Assembly (NCBI GenBank): GCA_050261415.1
Contig: JBLNDG010000241.1
Location: 1 to 37,220 of the forward strand
Source of the DNA: JBLNDG01 sp050261415
GTDB lineage: Bacteria; Bacillota; Clostridia; Lutisporales; Lutisporaceae
Reading direction: 5' to 3'
Length of the DNA: 37,220 nucleotides
Shown here: positions 26,658-35,170 of the stretch, piece after piece
Position numbering within the stretch: the first letter of the stretch is position 1
Layout: each line of letters begins with the position of its first letter
Program-made: the position numbers and the translations under genes
Notes under the pieces: generated by a model
Database searches by the model: none
Seen by the model: only the letters and a program-made list of their open reading frames with translations
Told to the model about the DNA's origin: nothing

Positions 26658-27581
26658 ATGTCAGATAAGATGTTTGTAGTTGTAAACCCAGTTTCGGCAA
26701 ACAAAACAACAAAAAAAGAATGGCCGGAGTTTGAAAAGAAGTTAAAAGAATCAGGTTACAGCTTTGATATTGCATTTACTGAATATCCCGAGCATGCTAC
26801 AGAACTGACCCGAAAAGCAATAAATCAGGGCTACAGGACTATAATGTCGGTTGGCGGGGACGGAACAATGAACGAAGTTCTGAACGGATTCTTTGACGAA
26901 AATGGAATCAGTGCAGAAGATGCAAGACTTGTAGTATTTTCAAGAGGGACAGGCTGTGACTTTATAAAATCCCTTGGAATTAAAAAAGGAATTGAGGATC
27001 TGCTTGGGGTTCTGGAAAGAAACAGCTGCAAAAAACTTGATGTTGGCCGTATAAAGTTCGTAGGCCGCAATGGAAGCCTCAAGACGAGGTACTTCCTTAA
27101 TGTAGCTGATATAGGCATTGGCGCGGAGACAGCAAACCGGGTAAACATGCATTCAAAAATTCTCAGAGGTTTTCTTTCATTTTTAATAGGAGCTGTAGCG
27201 ACAATCGTTCTTTACAGGAACAAACCGTTTAATATATTAATTGACGATAATATGGTACTCACAGGAAGAATGAACAGTGTCATAGTTGCCAACGGAAAAT
27301 ATTTCGGTGGTGGAATGATGGTTGCACCGGAAGCTTCAATGGAGGATGGAGTATTTGATATAATTACCTTCGGAGATTTAGGAAAGCTGGATCTTATTAA
27401 AAGCTTCCCTCTTATATACAGCGGCAAACATCTCAGCCATCCGAAAGTGAAATTGCATAAAGGCTCAAAAGTCAAGGTAACCTGCGGGCGCAAGGCACTT
27501 CTGGAGATTGATGGTGAACTTCCCGGTTCACCTGATGCAGAATTCGAAATTTTGACAAAAATTTTGAATGTAATTGCATAA
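26658..27581 (+). CDS. YegS/BmrU-type diacylglycerol (lipid) kinase
   Basis: A 307-residue protein of the DAGK catalytic family, phosphorylating diacylglycerol or a related lipid at the inner membrane face. Key stretches are FVVVNPVSANKTTKKEW, the nucleotide-binding SVGGDGTMNEVLNGF (about 60-74), FSRGTGCDF, LNVADIGIGAE, NGKYFGGGMMVAPEAS and the final LLEIDGELPGS. It could be the DgkB type that recycles diacylglycerol in lipoteichoic acid synthesis; this is inference. AAGGGGG lies 6 bases before the ATG. It has its own putative promoter, separate from RNase J and from typA. Confidence 0.9.
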   Translation: MSDKMFVVVNPVSANKTTKKEWPEFEKKLKESGYSFDIAFTEYPEHATELTRKAINQGYRTIMSVGGDGTMNEVLNGFFDENGISAEDARLVVFSRGTGCDFIKSLGIKKGIEDLLGVLERNSCKKLDVGRIKFVGRNGSLKTRYFLNVADIGIGAETANRVNMHSKILRGFLSFLIGAVATIVLYRNKPFNILIDDNMVLTGRMNSVIVANGKYFGGGMMVAPEASMEDGVFDIITFGDLGKLDLIKSFPLIYSGKHLSHPKVKLHKGSKVKVTCGRKALLEIDGELPGSPDAEFEILTKILNVIA

Positions 27582-27586
27582 GCTAC

Positions 27587-27615
27587 TTGAACAAAAGAGA
27601 ATATAACTGTATAAT
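27587..27615 (+). promoter_or_regulatory. sigma-A promoter of typA
   Basis: TTGAAC (27587-27592), a 17-base spacer and a perfect TATAAT (27610-27615). Transcription should begin near 27622. Confidence 0.85.
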
Positions 27616-27619
27616 GTGT

Positions 27620-27639
27620 AAGGTGTTATAAAACACCTT
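27620..27639 (+). promoter_or_regulatory. 5'-end stem-loop of the typA transcript
   Basis: A perfect 8-bp stem AAGGTGTT / AACACCTT with an ATAA loop begins at the predicted transcription start. A T-rich stretch (TATTTTATTT) follows. It could protect the 5' end against RNase J, or act as a weak attenuator or as a terminator for the lipid kinase gene. Confidence 0.6.
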
Positions 27640-27663
27640 ATTTTATTTGTTGGAGACGATGTA

Positions 27664-29493
27664 ATGGAAAAATCAGTTAGAGATGATATAAGAAACGTTG
27701 CTATAATTGCTCATGTTGACCACGGTAAGACAACACTGGTGGACGGGCTTCTAAGGCAGAGCGGAACCTTCAGAAGCAATGAGAATGTAGTAGAAAGAGT
27801 AATGGATTCAAATGACCTTGAAAGAGAGCGCGGCATAACAATACTGGCTAAAAACACAGCTGTTATATATAAAGGAATAAAGATAAACATAGTTGATACT
27901 CCTGGACATGCTGACTTCGGCGGTGAAGTTGAACGAGTCCTCAAAATGGTTGATGGTGTCCTGCTTATAGTAGATGCTGCCGAAGGCCCGATGCCTCAGA
28001 CAAGGTTCGTGCTTAAAAAGGCACTTGAACTTCATTTGAAGCCTATAGTTGTCATCAATAAAATCGACAGACCCGATTCCAGATTGGAAGAGGTCATTGA
28101 TGAGATAATAGACCTATTCATAGAACTTGGCGCGGATGAAAACCAGCTTGAGTTTCCTATTATATATGCGTCTGCAAAGCAGAGCATTGCCAAATATAAA
28201 ATAGAAGACGAATCGGAAGATTTGACTCCGCTTTTTGAAACAATTATAAAAAACATAGAACCTCCAAAGGGCTATATTGATGGACCTCTGCAAATACTTG
28301 TCACTACTATAGAGTATGATGATTACGTGGGCAGGATAGCAATAGGCCGGGTTGTCCGAGGTAAAATCAGCTATGGACAAAATACAGCCGTATGCAAGAG
28401 GGATGGAAGCGTACAAAATGTTAAAATCGGAAGAGTGTATAATTTCATGGGTCTTAAGCGTGCAGAGGTTGATGAGGCTTCTCTTGGTGATATAATTGCA
28501 GTTTCCGGCATCGAGGATATAAATATCGGAGAAACGATATGCGATGTTCAGAATCCTGAACCGCTGCCTTTTGTAAACATTGAAGAGCCAACAATATCTA
28601 TGAGCTTTAGTGTCAATAACAGTCCCTTTGCAGGACGTGAAGGAGAATATGTAACCTCAAGACATTTAAGGGCAAGGCTCTTTAAAGAACTAGAAACAAA
28701 TGTAGCTATGAGAGTGAAGGAAACAGATTCCCCTGATACCTTTGAAGTAGCCGGCAGGGGAGAGCTTCATTTATCCATACTTATTGAGACCATGAGAAGA
28801 GAAGGCTATGAATTCCAGGTTTCCAAACCGAATGTTATATACAAGGAAATAAACGGGAAAAAGCATGAGCCTATGGAGCATCTGATAATCGACATACCGG
28901 AAGATTTCATGGGTATTGTAATGGATAAGCTTGGTACAAGAAAAGCCGAAATGATAAATATGAGTACCGGAAACGACGGCTACTTGAGACTTGAGTTCAA
29001 AATACCCGCAAGAGGTCTTATAGGTTACAGGTCCCAGTTCCTTACTGATACAAAAGGAAACGGAGTTATGCATCATGTATTCCACGGCTACGAAGAATAT
29101 AAGGGAGAAGTACCGGAAAGGCAAAGAGGCTCCCTGGTTGCATTTGAATCCGGCGAAACAACAACCTATGGACTGTATAATGCCCAGGAAAGAGGAGATT
29201 TGTTTATTGGCGCAGGAGTTTCCGTATATGAGGGAATGATTGTTGGCGAGAATGCAAAATCCGAAGATATTGAAGTAAACGTATGCAAGAAAAAGCATGT
29301 GAGCAACATGAGAGCATCCGGTTCTGATGAAGCTTTGAGGCTGACACCGGCAATAGACATGAGCCTTGAACAGTGTCTTGAATTCATAGCTGCTGATGAA
29401 TTGGTAGAGATTACACCAAAATCAATAAGGCTGAGAAAAAGGATTCTTGACGGCAGTCTCAGGGCAAAAGCAAGCAAGAAAATAGTGCAGTAG
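27664..29493 (+). CDS. typA: Translational GTPase TypA/BipA
   Basis: A 609-residue ribosome-associated GTPase related to EF-G, involved in 50S assembly and stress adaptation. The G domain shows AHVDHGKTTLVDGLL (G1), RERGITILAKN (G2), DTPGHADFGGEVER (G3), NKIDRPDSR (G4) and ASAKQ (G5). Domains II, III and V follow, and the C-terminal TypA-specific domain includes RGLIGYRSQFLTDTKGNG and KKKHVSNMRASGSDEALRL. Length is typical. GGAGA lies 7 bases before the ATG. Monocistronic by its promoter and terminator. Confidence 0.97.
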   Translation: MEKSVRDDIRNVAIIAHVDHGKTTLVDGLLRQSGTFRSNENVVERVMDSNDLERERGITILAKNTAVIYKGIKINIVDTPGHADFGGEVERVLKMVDGVLLIVDAAEGPMPQTRFVLKKALELHLKPIVVINKIDRPDSRLEEVIDEIIDLFIELGADENQLEFPIIYASAKQSIAKYKIEDESEDLTPLFETIIKNIEPPKGYIDGPLQILVTTIEYDDYVGRIAIGRVVRGKISYGQNTAVCKRDGSVQNVKIGRVYNFMGLKRAEVDEASLGDIIAVSGIEDINIGETICDVQNPEPLPFVNIEEPTISMSFSVNNSPFAGREGEYVTSRHLRARLFKELETNVAMRVKETDSPDTFEVAGRGELHLSILIETMRREGYEFQVSKPNVIYKEINGKKHEPMEHLIIDIPEDFMGIVMDKLGTRKAEMINMSTGNDGYLRLEFKIPARGLIGYRSQFLTDTKGNGVMHHVFHGYEEYKGEVPERQRGSLVAFESGETTTYGLYNAQERGDLFIGAGVSVYEGMIVGENAKSEDIEVNVCKKKHVSNMRASGSDEALRLTPAIDMSLEQCLEFIAADELVEITPKSIRLRKRILDGSLRAKASKKIVQ

Positions 29494-29503
29494 TACTGAT
29501 ATG

Positions 29504-29530
29504 AGGAGGGGTATATCCCTCCTTATTTTG
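29504..29530 (+). terminator. Intrinsic terminator of typA
   Basis: AGGAGGG / CCCTCCT stem (29504-29510 with 29517-29523), six-base loop, then TATTTTG. Confidence 0.72.
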
Positions 29531-29558
29531 TTGCTCTTATTTAATACTAACTATTATC

Positions 29559-29587
29559 TTGTCAAAAGATGTAGTACATTATATAAT
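29559..29587 (+). promoter_or_regulatory. sigma-A promoter of mltG
   Basis: TTGTCA (29559-29564), a 17-base spacer and a perfect TATAAT (29582-29587). Confidence 0.83.
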
Positions 29588-29618
29588 AAATTAGAACATG
29601 AGAAAGTGGTGTTGAGAT

Positions 29619-30641
29619 GTGAAGGTCAGGGTTAATGTATTCAGATTCTTTATTTTTTTGTTCATTTTATCCCTGTGTTCAGGCTTTCTGTATTATAATA
29701 TGGGATTAAAACCGGTAAGCGCTGCCGGCAGTTCAGAAACAAAGGAAATAGTTATACCGAAGGGCAGCAGCCTGAAAGCAGTTTCCAGGATTTTAAAAGA
29801 TGAAAATGTAATCAAAAACAGTGCAGTTTTTGATTTATACTGCAAAATAAATAAAAAAGCAGATAAAATAAAAGCAGGCAAATATAAAATAGAAAACTCA
29901 ATGAGTGTTCCTGAAGTAGTTGATACAATTGTGTCGGGAAAAGCTCTTATAGATACTGTAAAGCTTACTATACCGGAAGGCTACAACCTGGAGCAGATTA
30001 AAGAAAAAATAAAGGCTCTTGGTGTTGTTAACTCTGACAGTATAGAAGCTGCTCTGGACGCAAACAAATACAAATATGATTTTATTGCAGCTATTCCGGA
30101 CAGAGGGGATAAGAAGCTGGAAGGCTATCTGTTCCCTGATACCTATGAAATATACAAGGATACAAATGCTGAAGCAATAGTAAATAAGATGCTTGAAAGG
30201 TTCAACTCCGTTTTCAGCGAAAAATATATAAACAGGGCAAAGGAATTGAATATGACTGTGGATCAGGTTATCACACTTGCATCAATAATAGAAAGGGAAG
30301 CGAAGCTTGATTCAGAGAGAAAAACAATTTCTGCAGTATTTCACAACAGACTGAAAAAAGGCATGATGCTTCAAAGCTGTGCGACAGTGCAATATTTACT
30401 TAAAGAGCAGAAGGAAGTGCTGACATATAAGGATCTGGAGATTGAGTCACCCTACAATACGTACAAGCATGCAGGACTTCCTCCGGGACCGATAGCTTCG
30501 CCGGGTTTAAAATCCATAGAAGCTGCTCTCTATCCTGAAGATGCGGACTACCTTTATTTTGTTGCAAACAATGACGGCTCTCATGTGTTTTCAAGAACCT
30601 ACAATGAACATTTGAATGCACAGAATAAAATAAAGAGATAA
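29619..30641 (+). CDS. mltG: Endolytic murein transglycosylase MltG
   Basis: A 340-residue membrane-anchored lytic transglycosylase that cuts nascent peptidoglycan and is thought to terminate glycan strands. An N-terminal span (about 8-28) precedes a LysM-like region (about 42-105) and the YceG catalytic domain. The catalytic-type Glu lies in LASIIEREA (near residue 224). GYLFPDTYEIY, AVFHNRLKKGMMLQS and YKHAGLPPGPIASPG are intact. The GTG start has a weak GGTG about 7 bases upstream. It corresponds to B. subtilis yrrL in the same gene order. Confidence 0.94.
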   Translation: MKVRVNVFRFFIFLFILSLCSGFLYYNMGLKPVSAAGSSETKEIVIPKGSSLKAVSRILKDENVIKNSAVFDLYCKINKKADKIKAGKYKIENSMSVPEVVDTIVSGKALIDTVKLTIPEGYNLEQIKEKIKALGVVNSDSIEAALDANKYKYDFIAAIPDRGDKKLEGYLFPDTYEIYKDTNAEAIVNKMLERFNSVFSEKYINRAKELNMTVDQVITLASIIEREAKLDSERKTISAVFHNRLKKGMMLQSCATVQYLLKEQKEVLTYKDLEIESPYNTYKHAGLPPGPIASPGLKSIEAALYPEDADYLYFVANNDGSHVFSRTYNEHLNAQNKIKR

Positions 30642-30661
30642 GTAAAAAATATATATATTTC

Positions 30662-30689
30662 AATACATGGTCAACCCCATGTATTTTTT
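30662..30689 (+). terminator. Terminator between mltG and the tRNA methyltransferase gene
   Basis: A 9-bp stem AATACATGG / CCATGTATT (30662-30670 with 30677-30685) runs into six T (30684-30689). No obvious promoter fits before the next gene, so partial read-through is expected. Confidence 0.82.
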
Positions 30690-30710
30690 GTGAAATTTCG
30701 AGGTGATTCA

Positions 30711-31376
30711 GTGTCGAACATTAATCATGATTATATTCAAAGCTATCTTCTTGGCATATTGCCTGAAAGGGATGGCATACTAAGAGAAATGGAAGAATAC
30801 GCGGAGGAAAACCATGTACCTATTATTACCCCTGAGGTAGCAGGATTTCTTTCTGTGCTTATCAAGTCAAATCATGTAAAGTCAATTTTGGAAGTGGGTA
30901 CTGCCATAGGCTATTCTGCAATACTTATGGGGCAATCCGCCGGAGAAGGCTTTTCAATAATAACAATAGAAAGAAATGAAGAAACCGCACAAATTGCAGA
31001 GAAATATATAAAACAGGCCGGTTTTTCAGAAAATATCAAAGTTATTACCGGAGACGCCGAAGAAATACTGAAAGCAATAGATGGAAAATTTGATATGATA
31101 TTTGTGGATGCAGCAAAGGGACAGTATATGGAATTCTTCAAAAACAGCATCGGGAACTTGAAGGTCGGAGGACTTTACATCTGTGACAATGTGTTATTTA
31201 GGGGCATGGTTGCAGAAAGAAGCCTTTTAATCAGGAGAAAAATAACAATAGTGAAAAGGCTGAAAAAGTTCCTGAGCTACATATCAGACTGCGATAGTCT
31301 CCAGACAACCGTAATACCTATGGGAGACGGTATTTCCATGAGCTGCAAGCTTAAGGAGGTTGAATTCGATGAATAG
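30711..31376 (+). CDS. trmR: SAM-dependent O-methyltransferase, TrmR (YrrM) type
   Basis: A 221-residue class I methyltransferase of the catechol-OMT-like family. Motif I SILEVGTAIGYSAILM, the acidic TIERNEE, IFVDAAKGQY and the metal-site-like YICDNVLFRG are present. By gene order (mltG - this - U32 - udk, as in B. subtilis yrrL-yrrM-yrrN/O-udk) it is most likely TrmR, which methylates 5-hydroxyuridine 34 of tRNA to 5-methoxyuridine. A GTG at 30690 is in frame but abuts the terminator T run, whereas AGGTGAT (30701-30707) precedes the GTG at 30711. Its stop overlaps the next gene by 8 bases. Confidence 0.88.
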   Translation: MSNINHDYIQSYLLGILPERDGILREMEEYAEENHVPIITPEVAGFLSVLIKSNHVKSILEVGTAIGYSAILMGQSAGEGFSIITIERNEETAQIAEKYIKQAGFSENIKVITGDAEEILKAIDGKFDMIFVDAAKGQYMEFFKNSIGNLKVGGLYICDNVLFRGMVAERSLLIRRKITIVKRLKKFLSYISDCDSLQTTVIPMGDGISMSCKLKEVEFDE

Positions 31377-32604
31377 GCCTGAGCTTTTAGCCCCAGCGGG
31401 CAATATGGAAAAGCTTAGAATGGCATTAATATACGGCGCTGATGCAGTGTATATAGGAGGAGAAAAATACGGACTTAGGGCTGCAGCAGGCAATTTCACC
31501 CTTGATGAAATAAAGGAAGGCGTTGAATTCGCCCATGGCATAGGCAAAAAAATATATATAACTGTAAATATCATACCCCACAACGAAGATCTCGAAGGCC
31601 TTCCCGAATATATTTCAGGGCTCTCCAAGACAGGAGCAGACGCCTTGATCGTATCCGATCCGAGTATTATAATGATTGCCAAGGAAGTAGCTCCCCAAAT
31701 GGAGCTGCACCTCAGCACCCAGGCAAGCAACACAAATTATAAGAGTGCGGAATTCTGGTATAAGCTAGGAGTAAAGAGGATAGTACTTGCCAGGGAACTC
31801 AGCTTTGACGAGATACGCGAAACCATAAAAAAGTCGCCGGAAGGTCTGGAATATGAAGTCTTTGTACACGGGGCAATGTGCATTTCATATTCCGGCAGAT
31901 GCCTGTTAAGCAATTATATGGTTGGCAGGGATGCCAACAGAGGTGAATGCGCACACCCATGCAGGTATAAATATTACCTTGTGGAGGAAAAGCGTCCTGG
32001 ACAATATATGCCGGTTCAGGAAGACGAAAGGGGCACCTATATATTCAATTCAAGAGATTTATGCATGCTTCCCCATATACCGGAGCTTTTGAAGTCAGGT
32101 GTGAAAAGTCTTAAAATAGAAGGCAGAATGAAGAGTTCGTATTATGTAGCTACAGTGGTAAGAGCATACCGCATGGCTATGGACAGCTTCTTGAGCAATC
32201 CGGAAAACTATGTCTTCAAGCAGGAGTGGATGGATGAAGTAAGCAAGGCCAGCCATAGGGAATTCGGCACCGGTTTTTATTTCAGCAAGCCTGACAGCAA
32301 AGGGCAGATTTATGATACCAGTGCCTATGTACGGGATTATGCATTTATAGGTATGGTTCTTGACTATGACAGTGCTGCAGAACTTGCAACCGTTGAGCAG
32401 AGGAACAAAATGGTCCTCGGCGATGAAATCGAAGTAGTTGGACCCGGGAAGGACATGTTTGTACAAACAATTGAAAAAATGTGGGATGAGACAGGGCAGG
32501 AAATAGATTCGGCGCCGCACCCGCAGCAGATTATAAAAATGAAAATGAAGCACCCGGTGCAAAAATACGATATTTTAAGAAGGGAGAGAAAAGATGGTGA
32601 GTGA
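31369..32604 (+). CDS. trhP: Peptidase U32 family protein, TrhP-type tRNA U34 hydroxylase
   Basis: A 411-residue U32-family protein. It opens RPELLAPAGNMEKLRMAL, continues with YGADAVYIGGEKYGLRA, and has the signature EVFVHGAMCISYSGRCLLSNYM followed by GECAHPCRYKYYL. The four cysteines in these two motifs are the likely iron-sulfur ligands. Known relatives next to trmR and udk are TrhP proteins, which hydroxylate uridine 34 of tRNA using prephenate. The product would feed the preceding methyltransferase. B. subtilis has two such genes (yrrN, yrrO); only the full-length YrrO type is present here. A TTG at 31360 is in frame, but AAGGAGG (31353-31359) fits the ATG at 31369. Overlaps trmR by 8 and udk by 11 bases. 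Confidence 0.9.
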   Translation: MNRPELLAPAGNMEKLRMALIYGADAVYIGGEKYGLRAAAGNFTLDEIKEGVEFAHGIGKKIYITVNIIPHNEDLEGLPEYISGLSKTGADALIVSDPSIIMIAKEVAPQMELHLSTQASNTNYKSAEFWYKLGVKRIVLARELSFDEIRETIKKSPEGLEYEVFVHGAMCISYSGRCLLSNYMVGRDANRGECAHPCRYKYYLVEEKRPGQYMPVQEDERGTYIFNSRDLCMLPHIPELLKSGVKSLKIEGRMKSSYYVATVVRAYRMAMDSFLSNPENYVFKQEWMDEVSKASHREFGTGFYFSKPDSKGQIYDTSAYVRDYAFIGMVLDYDSAAELATVEQRNKMVLGDEIEVVGPGKDMFVQTIEKMWDETGQEIDSAPHPQQIIKMKMKHPVQKYDILRRERKDGE

Positions 32605-33241
32605 GGCAAGCGGGATTCAAAAACCATTGGTTATCGGAATTGCAGGCGGCACAGGTTCCGGAAAGAGCACCGTTGCAAGAGCTATTTTTGAAAGTATTCC
32701 AAGAAAAAATGTAGCGATTATTGAAGAGGATTGTTATTATAAGGATCAAAGTCATTTGCCGCCGGAGGAAAGAGTCAACGTAAACTATGACCATCCCCTG
32801 GCATTTGACACTGACCTCCTTATTGAACATGTAATAAAGCTTATTAATGGTCAGCCGGTGGACAAGCCCCAGTATGACTTTACGGTGCATAACAGGAGAA
32901 AAGAAACAGTAAGGGTCGAACCCCGGGATATTATAATTCTTGAAGGAATACTCATACTGGACTCCCCAAAGCTCAGAGACCTGATGGATATAAAAATTTT
33001 TGTAGACACTGATGCGGACGTAAGAATTATAAGAAGAATAGTGAGGGATATGAGGGAAAGGGGCAGATCTCTTGATTCGGTAATAAACCAGTACCTTAAT
33101 GTTGTTAAACCGGCTCACAATGAGTTCTGTGAACCGACAAAAAGATACGCCGACATAATAATACCCGAAGGCGGCTATAACAAAGTAGCAATAGATATAA
33201 TGGTTACCAAGATAAAATCAATTATTGAACAAAAGCAGTAA
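32594..33241 (+). CDS. udk: Uridine kinase
   Basis: A 215-residue kinase making UMP/CMP from uridine/cytidine with ATP or GTP in pyrimidine salvage. The Walker A motif GIAGGTGSGKST, EEDCYYKDQSHLP, YDHPLAFD and VEPRDIIILEGILIL are typical. RRIVRDMRERGRSLDSV forms the lid region. An AGGGAGAG ribosome site lies shortly before the ATG, within the end of the U32 gene. Translation is probably coupled through the 11-base overlap. Followed by a strong terminator. Confidence 0.96.
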   Translation: MVSEASGIQKPLVIGIAGGTGSGKSTVARAIFESIPRKNVAIIEEDCYYKDQSHLPPEERVNVNYDHPLAFDTDLLIEHVIKLINGQPVDKPQYDFTVHNRRKETVRVEPRDIIILEGILILDSPKLRDLMDIKIFVDTDADVRIIRRIVRDMRERGRSLDSVINQYLNVVKPAHNEFCEPTKRYADIIIPEGGYNKVAIDIMVTKIKSIIEQKQ

Positions 33242-33270
33242 AGCCTTAGAGGAACTGTTCTTATATGAAT

Positions 33271-33313
33271 AACCTCCCACAATCTGACAATAATAGGATT
33301 GTGGGAGGTTTTT
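33271..33313 (+). terminator. Strong terminator after udk, containing the PBP ribosome-binding site
   Basis: A perfect 14-bp stem (33271-33284 with 33297-33310) with a 12-base loop is followed by TTTTT (33309-33313). The 3' arm contains GGGAGG (33303-33308), which is 8 bases before the TTG start of the next gene. The hairpin would both terminate and mask that site. Confidence 0.92.
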
Positions 33314-33316
33314 GTT

Positions 33317-35059
33317 TTGTTTGGATTTTTAAAAAGCAAGAATAAAATTGAAGTTGAAGTTGAAACACCGCAGGGCAGGTGGCCATCAAGGAAAAAAAGC
33401 TATATCAGCATCCAAAAGAAAAGACTGAAATTCATAGCTGTAGTCTTTATTTTCTTATACCTTGCTTTAGTTTGCAGACTTTTTTACATACAGGTTTATA
33501 TGGGTAAGGAGTTCAGCAAAAGGGCGGTACAGCAGAGGATGGTCTATATACCCATATCAACAAACAGGGGAGTTATATATGACAGGAACCTGATTCCTCT
33601 GACGGACAGGGAGATAAAGAAAGTAGTAATTGCCTATCCCGCATATGTAAATGATGAAAAGGCAGCGGCAGAAGTCATAGCAAAAGCCTGCGGCATTTCC
33701 AGGGAAATTGTGGATAAGAAAATGGACGGTTCATTGGATGTAGTTGAGTTCGTATGTGAGAAGGGACAGAACGAATACCTTACGCTAATCGACAGTGGTA
33801 GGATCAAAGGTGTCATTTCTGTTGAAAAAAGGCTCAGGTATACTGAAAATAACATTGCCAGGCATGTTGTGGGCTACATAAGTAAAACTGACAAAAGAGG
33901 ACAGATGGGAATAGAAAAAAGCATGAATAACTATCTGGAGGGCAGTGGCAGCGACAGTATAGCCGCAGTGGTAGACAGCGGAAAAAACATTATTCCCGGC
34001 CTTGGCTTCAGGAAGGTAGGGGCAAACGCTGACGGATTGAATTACAGTATCAGGCTGACATTAGACTACCATATTCAGAGAATAATAGAAGATGCAATGG
34101 ACAGAAACGGTATATACGGTTCTATTGTAGTAATGGACGTAAAATCCGGAGATATTCTCGGAATGGTAAGTAAACCGGATTTTGACCAGAGCAATATTGA
34201 AAAGTATTTGAAGAGCAGTGGTAATGAGCTAATAAATAAATCCGTATGGCAATTTGATCTTGGTTCCATATTCAAGACCGTTGTTGCAGCTGCAGCTTTT
34301 GAAAACAGTGCAATTACCACAGAGGACAAATTCAAATGTGAAGGCTTCATAAGTGTAGGAAACAGCAATATTAAATGCTCAACCTATAAATCCCATGAGA
34401 ATAAGGAGATGGATATAAAAGAGGCCTTTGCCCTGTCCTGCAACAGTACATTCATACAGGTCGGAATGAGAGTAGGTGCTGGGAGCATTTTGGAAATGGC
34501 TAAGAAATTCGGTTTTGGGCAAAAGCTTTGCTTTACTATTCCTGAGGAAAAACCGGGATATCTGCCTGCACTCCAGGAGGATGGCATAGGTAATATAGCT
34601 ATCGGGCAAGGAAAAATACAAGTAACTCCTCTCCAAGTTACTTCAATGATGGCGACAATAGCCAACAATGGAATAAAGAATGACCCTCAGCTTGTCAGCG
34701 AATTAGTAACTGACAAAGGGATAGCAGTCAGAAAACTTGAAAGGTCAAGGCCCGAAATAGTACTGACGCCCAAAACTGCAAGGCTTCTTAAAGACATGCT
34801 TCATGAGGTTACTCTAACAGGTACCGGAAAGCAGGCGAACATGGATGAGTATGGGGGAAGCTGCGGAAAAACAAGCTCAGCAGAAACAGGAATTAACGAA
34901 GGGAATGTTGTTCACGGGTGGTTTGCAGGTTTTCTCCCGTATGAAAAGCCAAAGTATGCAATAACAGTCTTTGTTTATAACGGGCAATCTGGAGGCAAAT
35001 CAGCTGCACCAATTTTTAAGGAGGTAGCTACCGAAATTATGAAAGAGGTAAAGCGTTAA
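33317..35059 (+). CDS. Class B penicillin-binding protein (PbpI-like transpeptidase)
   Basis: A 580-residue membrane-anchored D,D-transpeptidase cross-linking peptidoglycan. One span lies near residues 35-58, followed by the PBP dimerisation domain (NRGVIYDRN onward). In the transpeptidase domain the SxxK motif is SIFK (in FDLGSIFKT), SxN is SCN (in LSCNSTF), and the third motif is KTS (GKTSSAE) in place of the usual KTG. Position after udk and length agree with B. subtilis YrrR/PbpI (584 aa), although SpoVD/PBP2 types are also similar. A TTG at 33299 is in frame but lies within the terminator stem; GGGAGG (33303-33308) points to the TTG at 33317. No promoter is seen between terminator and start, so expression probably needs read-through. 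No clear terminator follows. Confidence 0.88.
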   Translation: MFGFLKSKNKIEVEVETPQGRWPSRKKSYISIQKKRLKFIAVVFIFLYLALVCRLFYIQVYMGKEFSKRAVQQRMVYIPISTNRGVIYDRNLIPLTDREIKKVVIAYPAYVNDEKAAAEVIAKACGISREIVDKKMDGSLDVVEFVCEKGQNEYLTLIDSGRIKGVISVEKRLRYTENNIARHVVGYISKTDKRGQMGIEKSMNNYLEGSGSDSIAAVVDSGKNIIPGLGFRKVGANADGLNYSIRLTLDYHIQRIIEDAMDRNGIYGSIVVMDVKSGDILGMVSKPDFDQSNIEKYLKSSGNELINKSVWQFDLGSIFKTVVAAAAFENSAITTEDKFKCEGFISVGNSNIKCSTYKSHENKEMDIKEAFALSCNSTFIQVGMRVGAGSILEMAKKFGFGQKLCFTIPEEKPGYLPALQEDGIGNIAIGQGKIQVTPLQVTSMMATIANNGIKNDPQLVSELVTDKGIAVRKLERSRPEIVLTPKTARLLKDMLHEVTLTGTGKQANMDEYGGSCGKTSSAETGINEGNVVHGWFAGFLPYEKPKYAITVFVYNGQSGGKSAAPIFKEVATEIMKEVKR

Positions 35060-35170
35060 GATTTTTTAGTTAAAATAATATTTATTCTGTAAACTGACAT
35101 GCACACTTTCTAAATTAATATCATATTATTTAGAGTGACCAGAAATTTCGTAATTAAAGACATATACCCT

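Noticed and set aside
35060..35170. Sigma-E or sigma-K type promoter before sigK
   Set aside because: CATA-like hexamers (for example CATATACC at 35161) occur, but no correctly spaced -35 partner was convincing.
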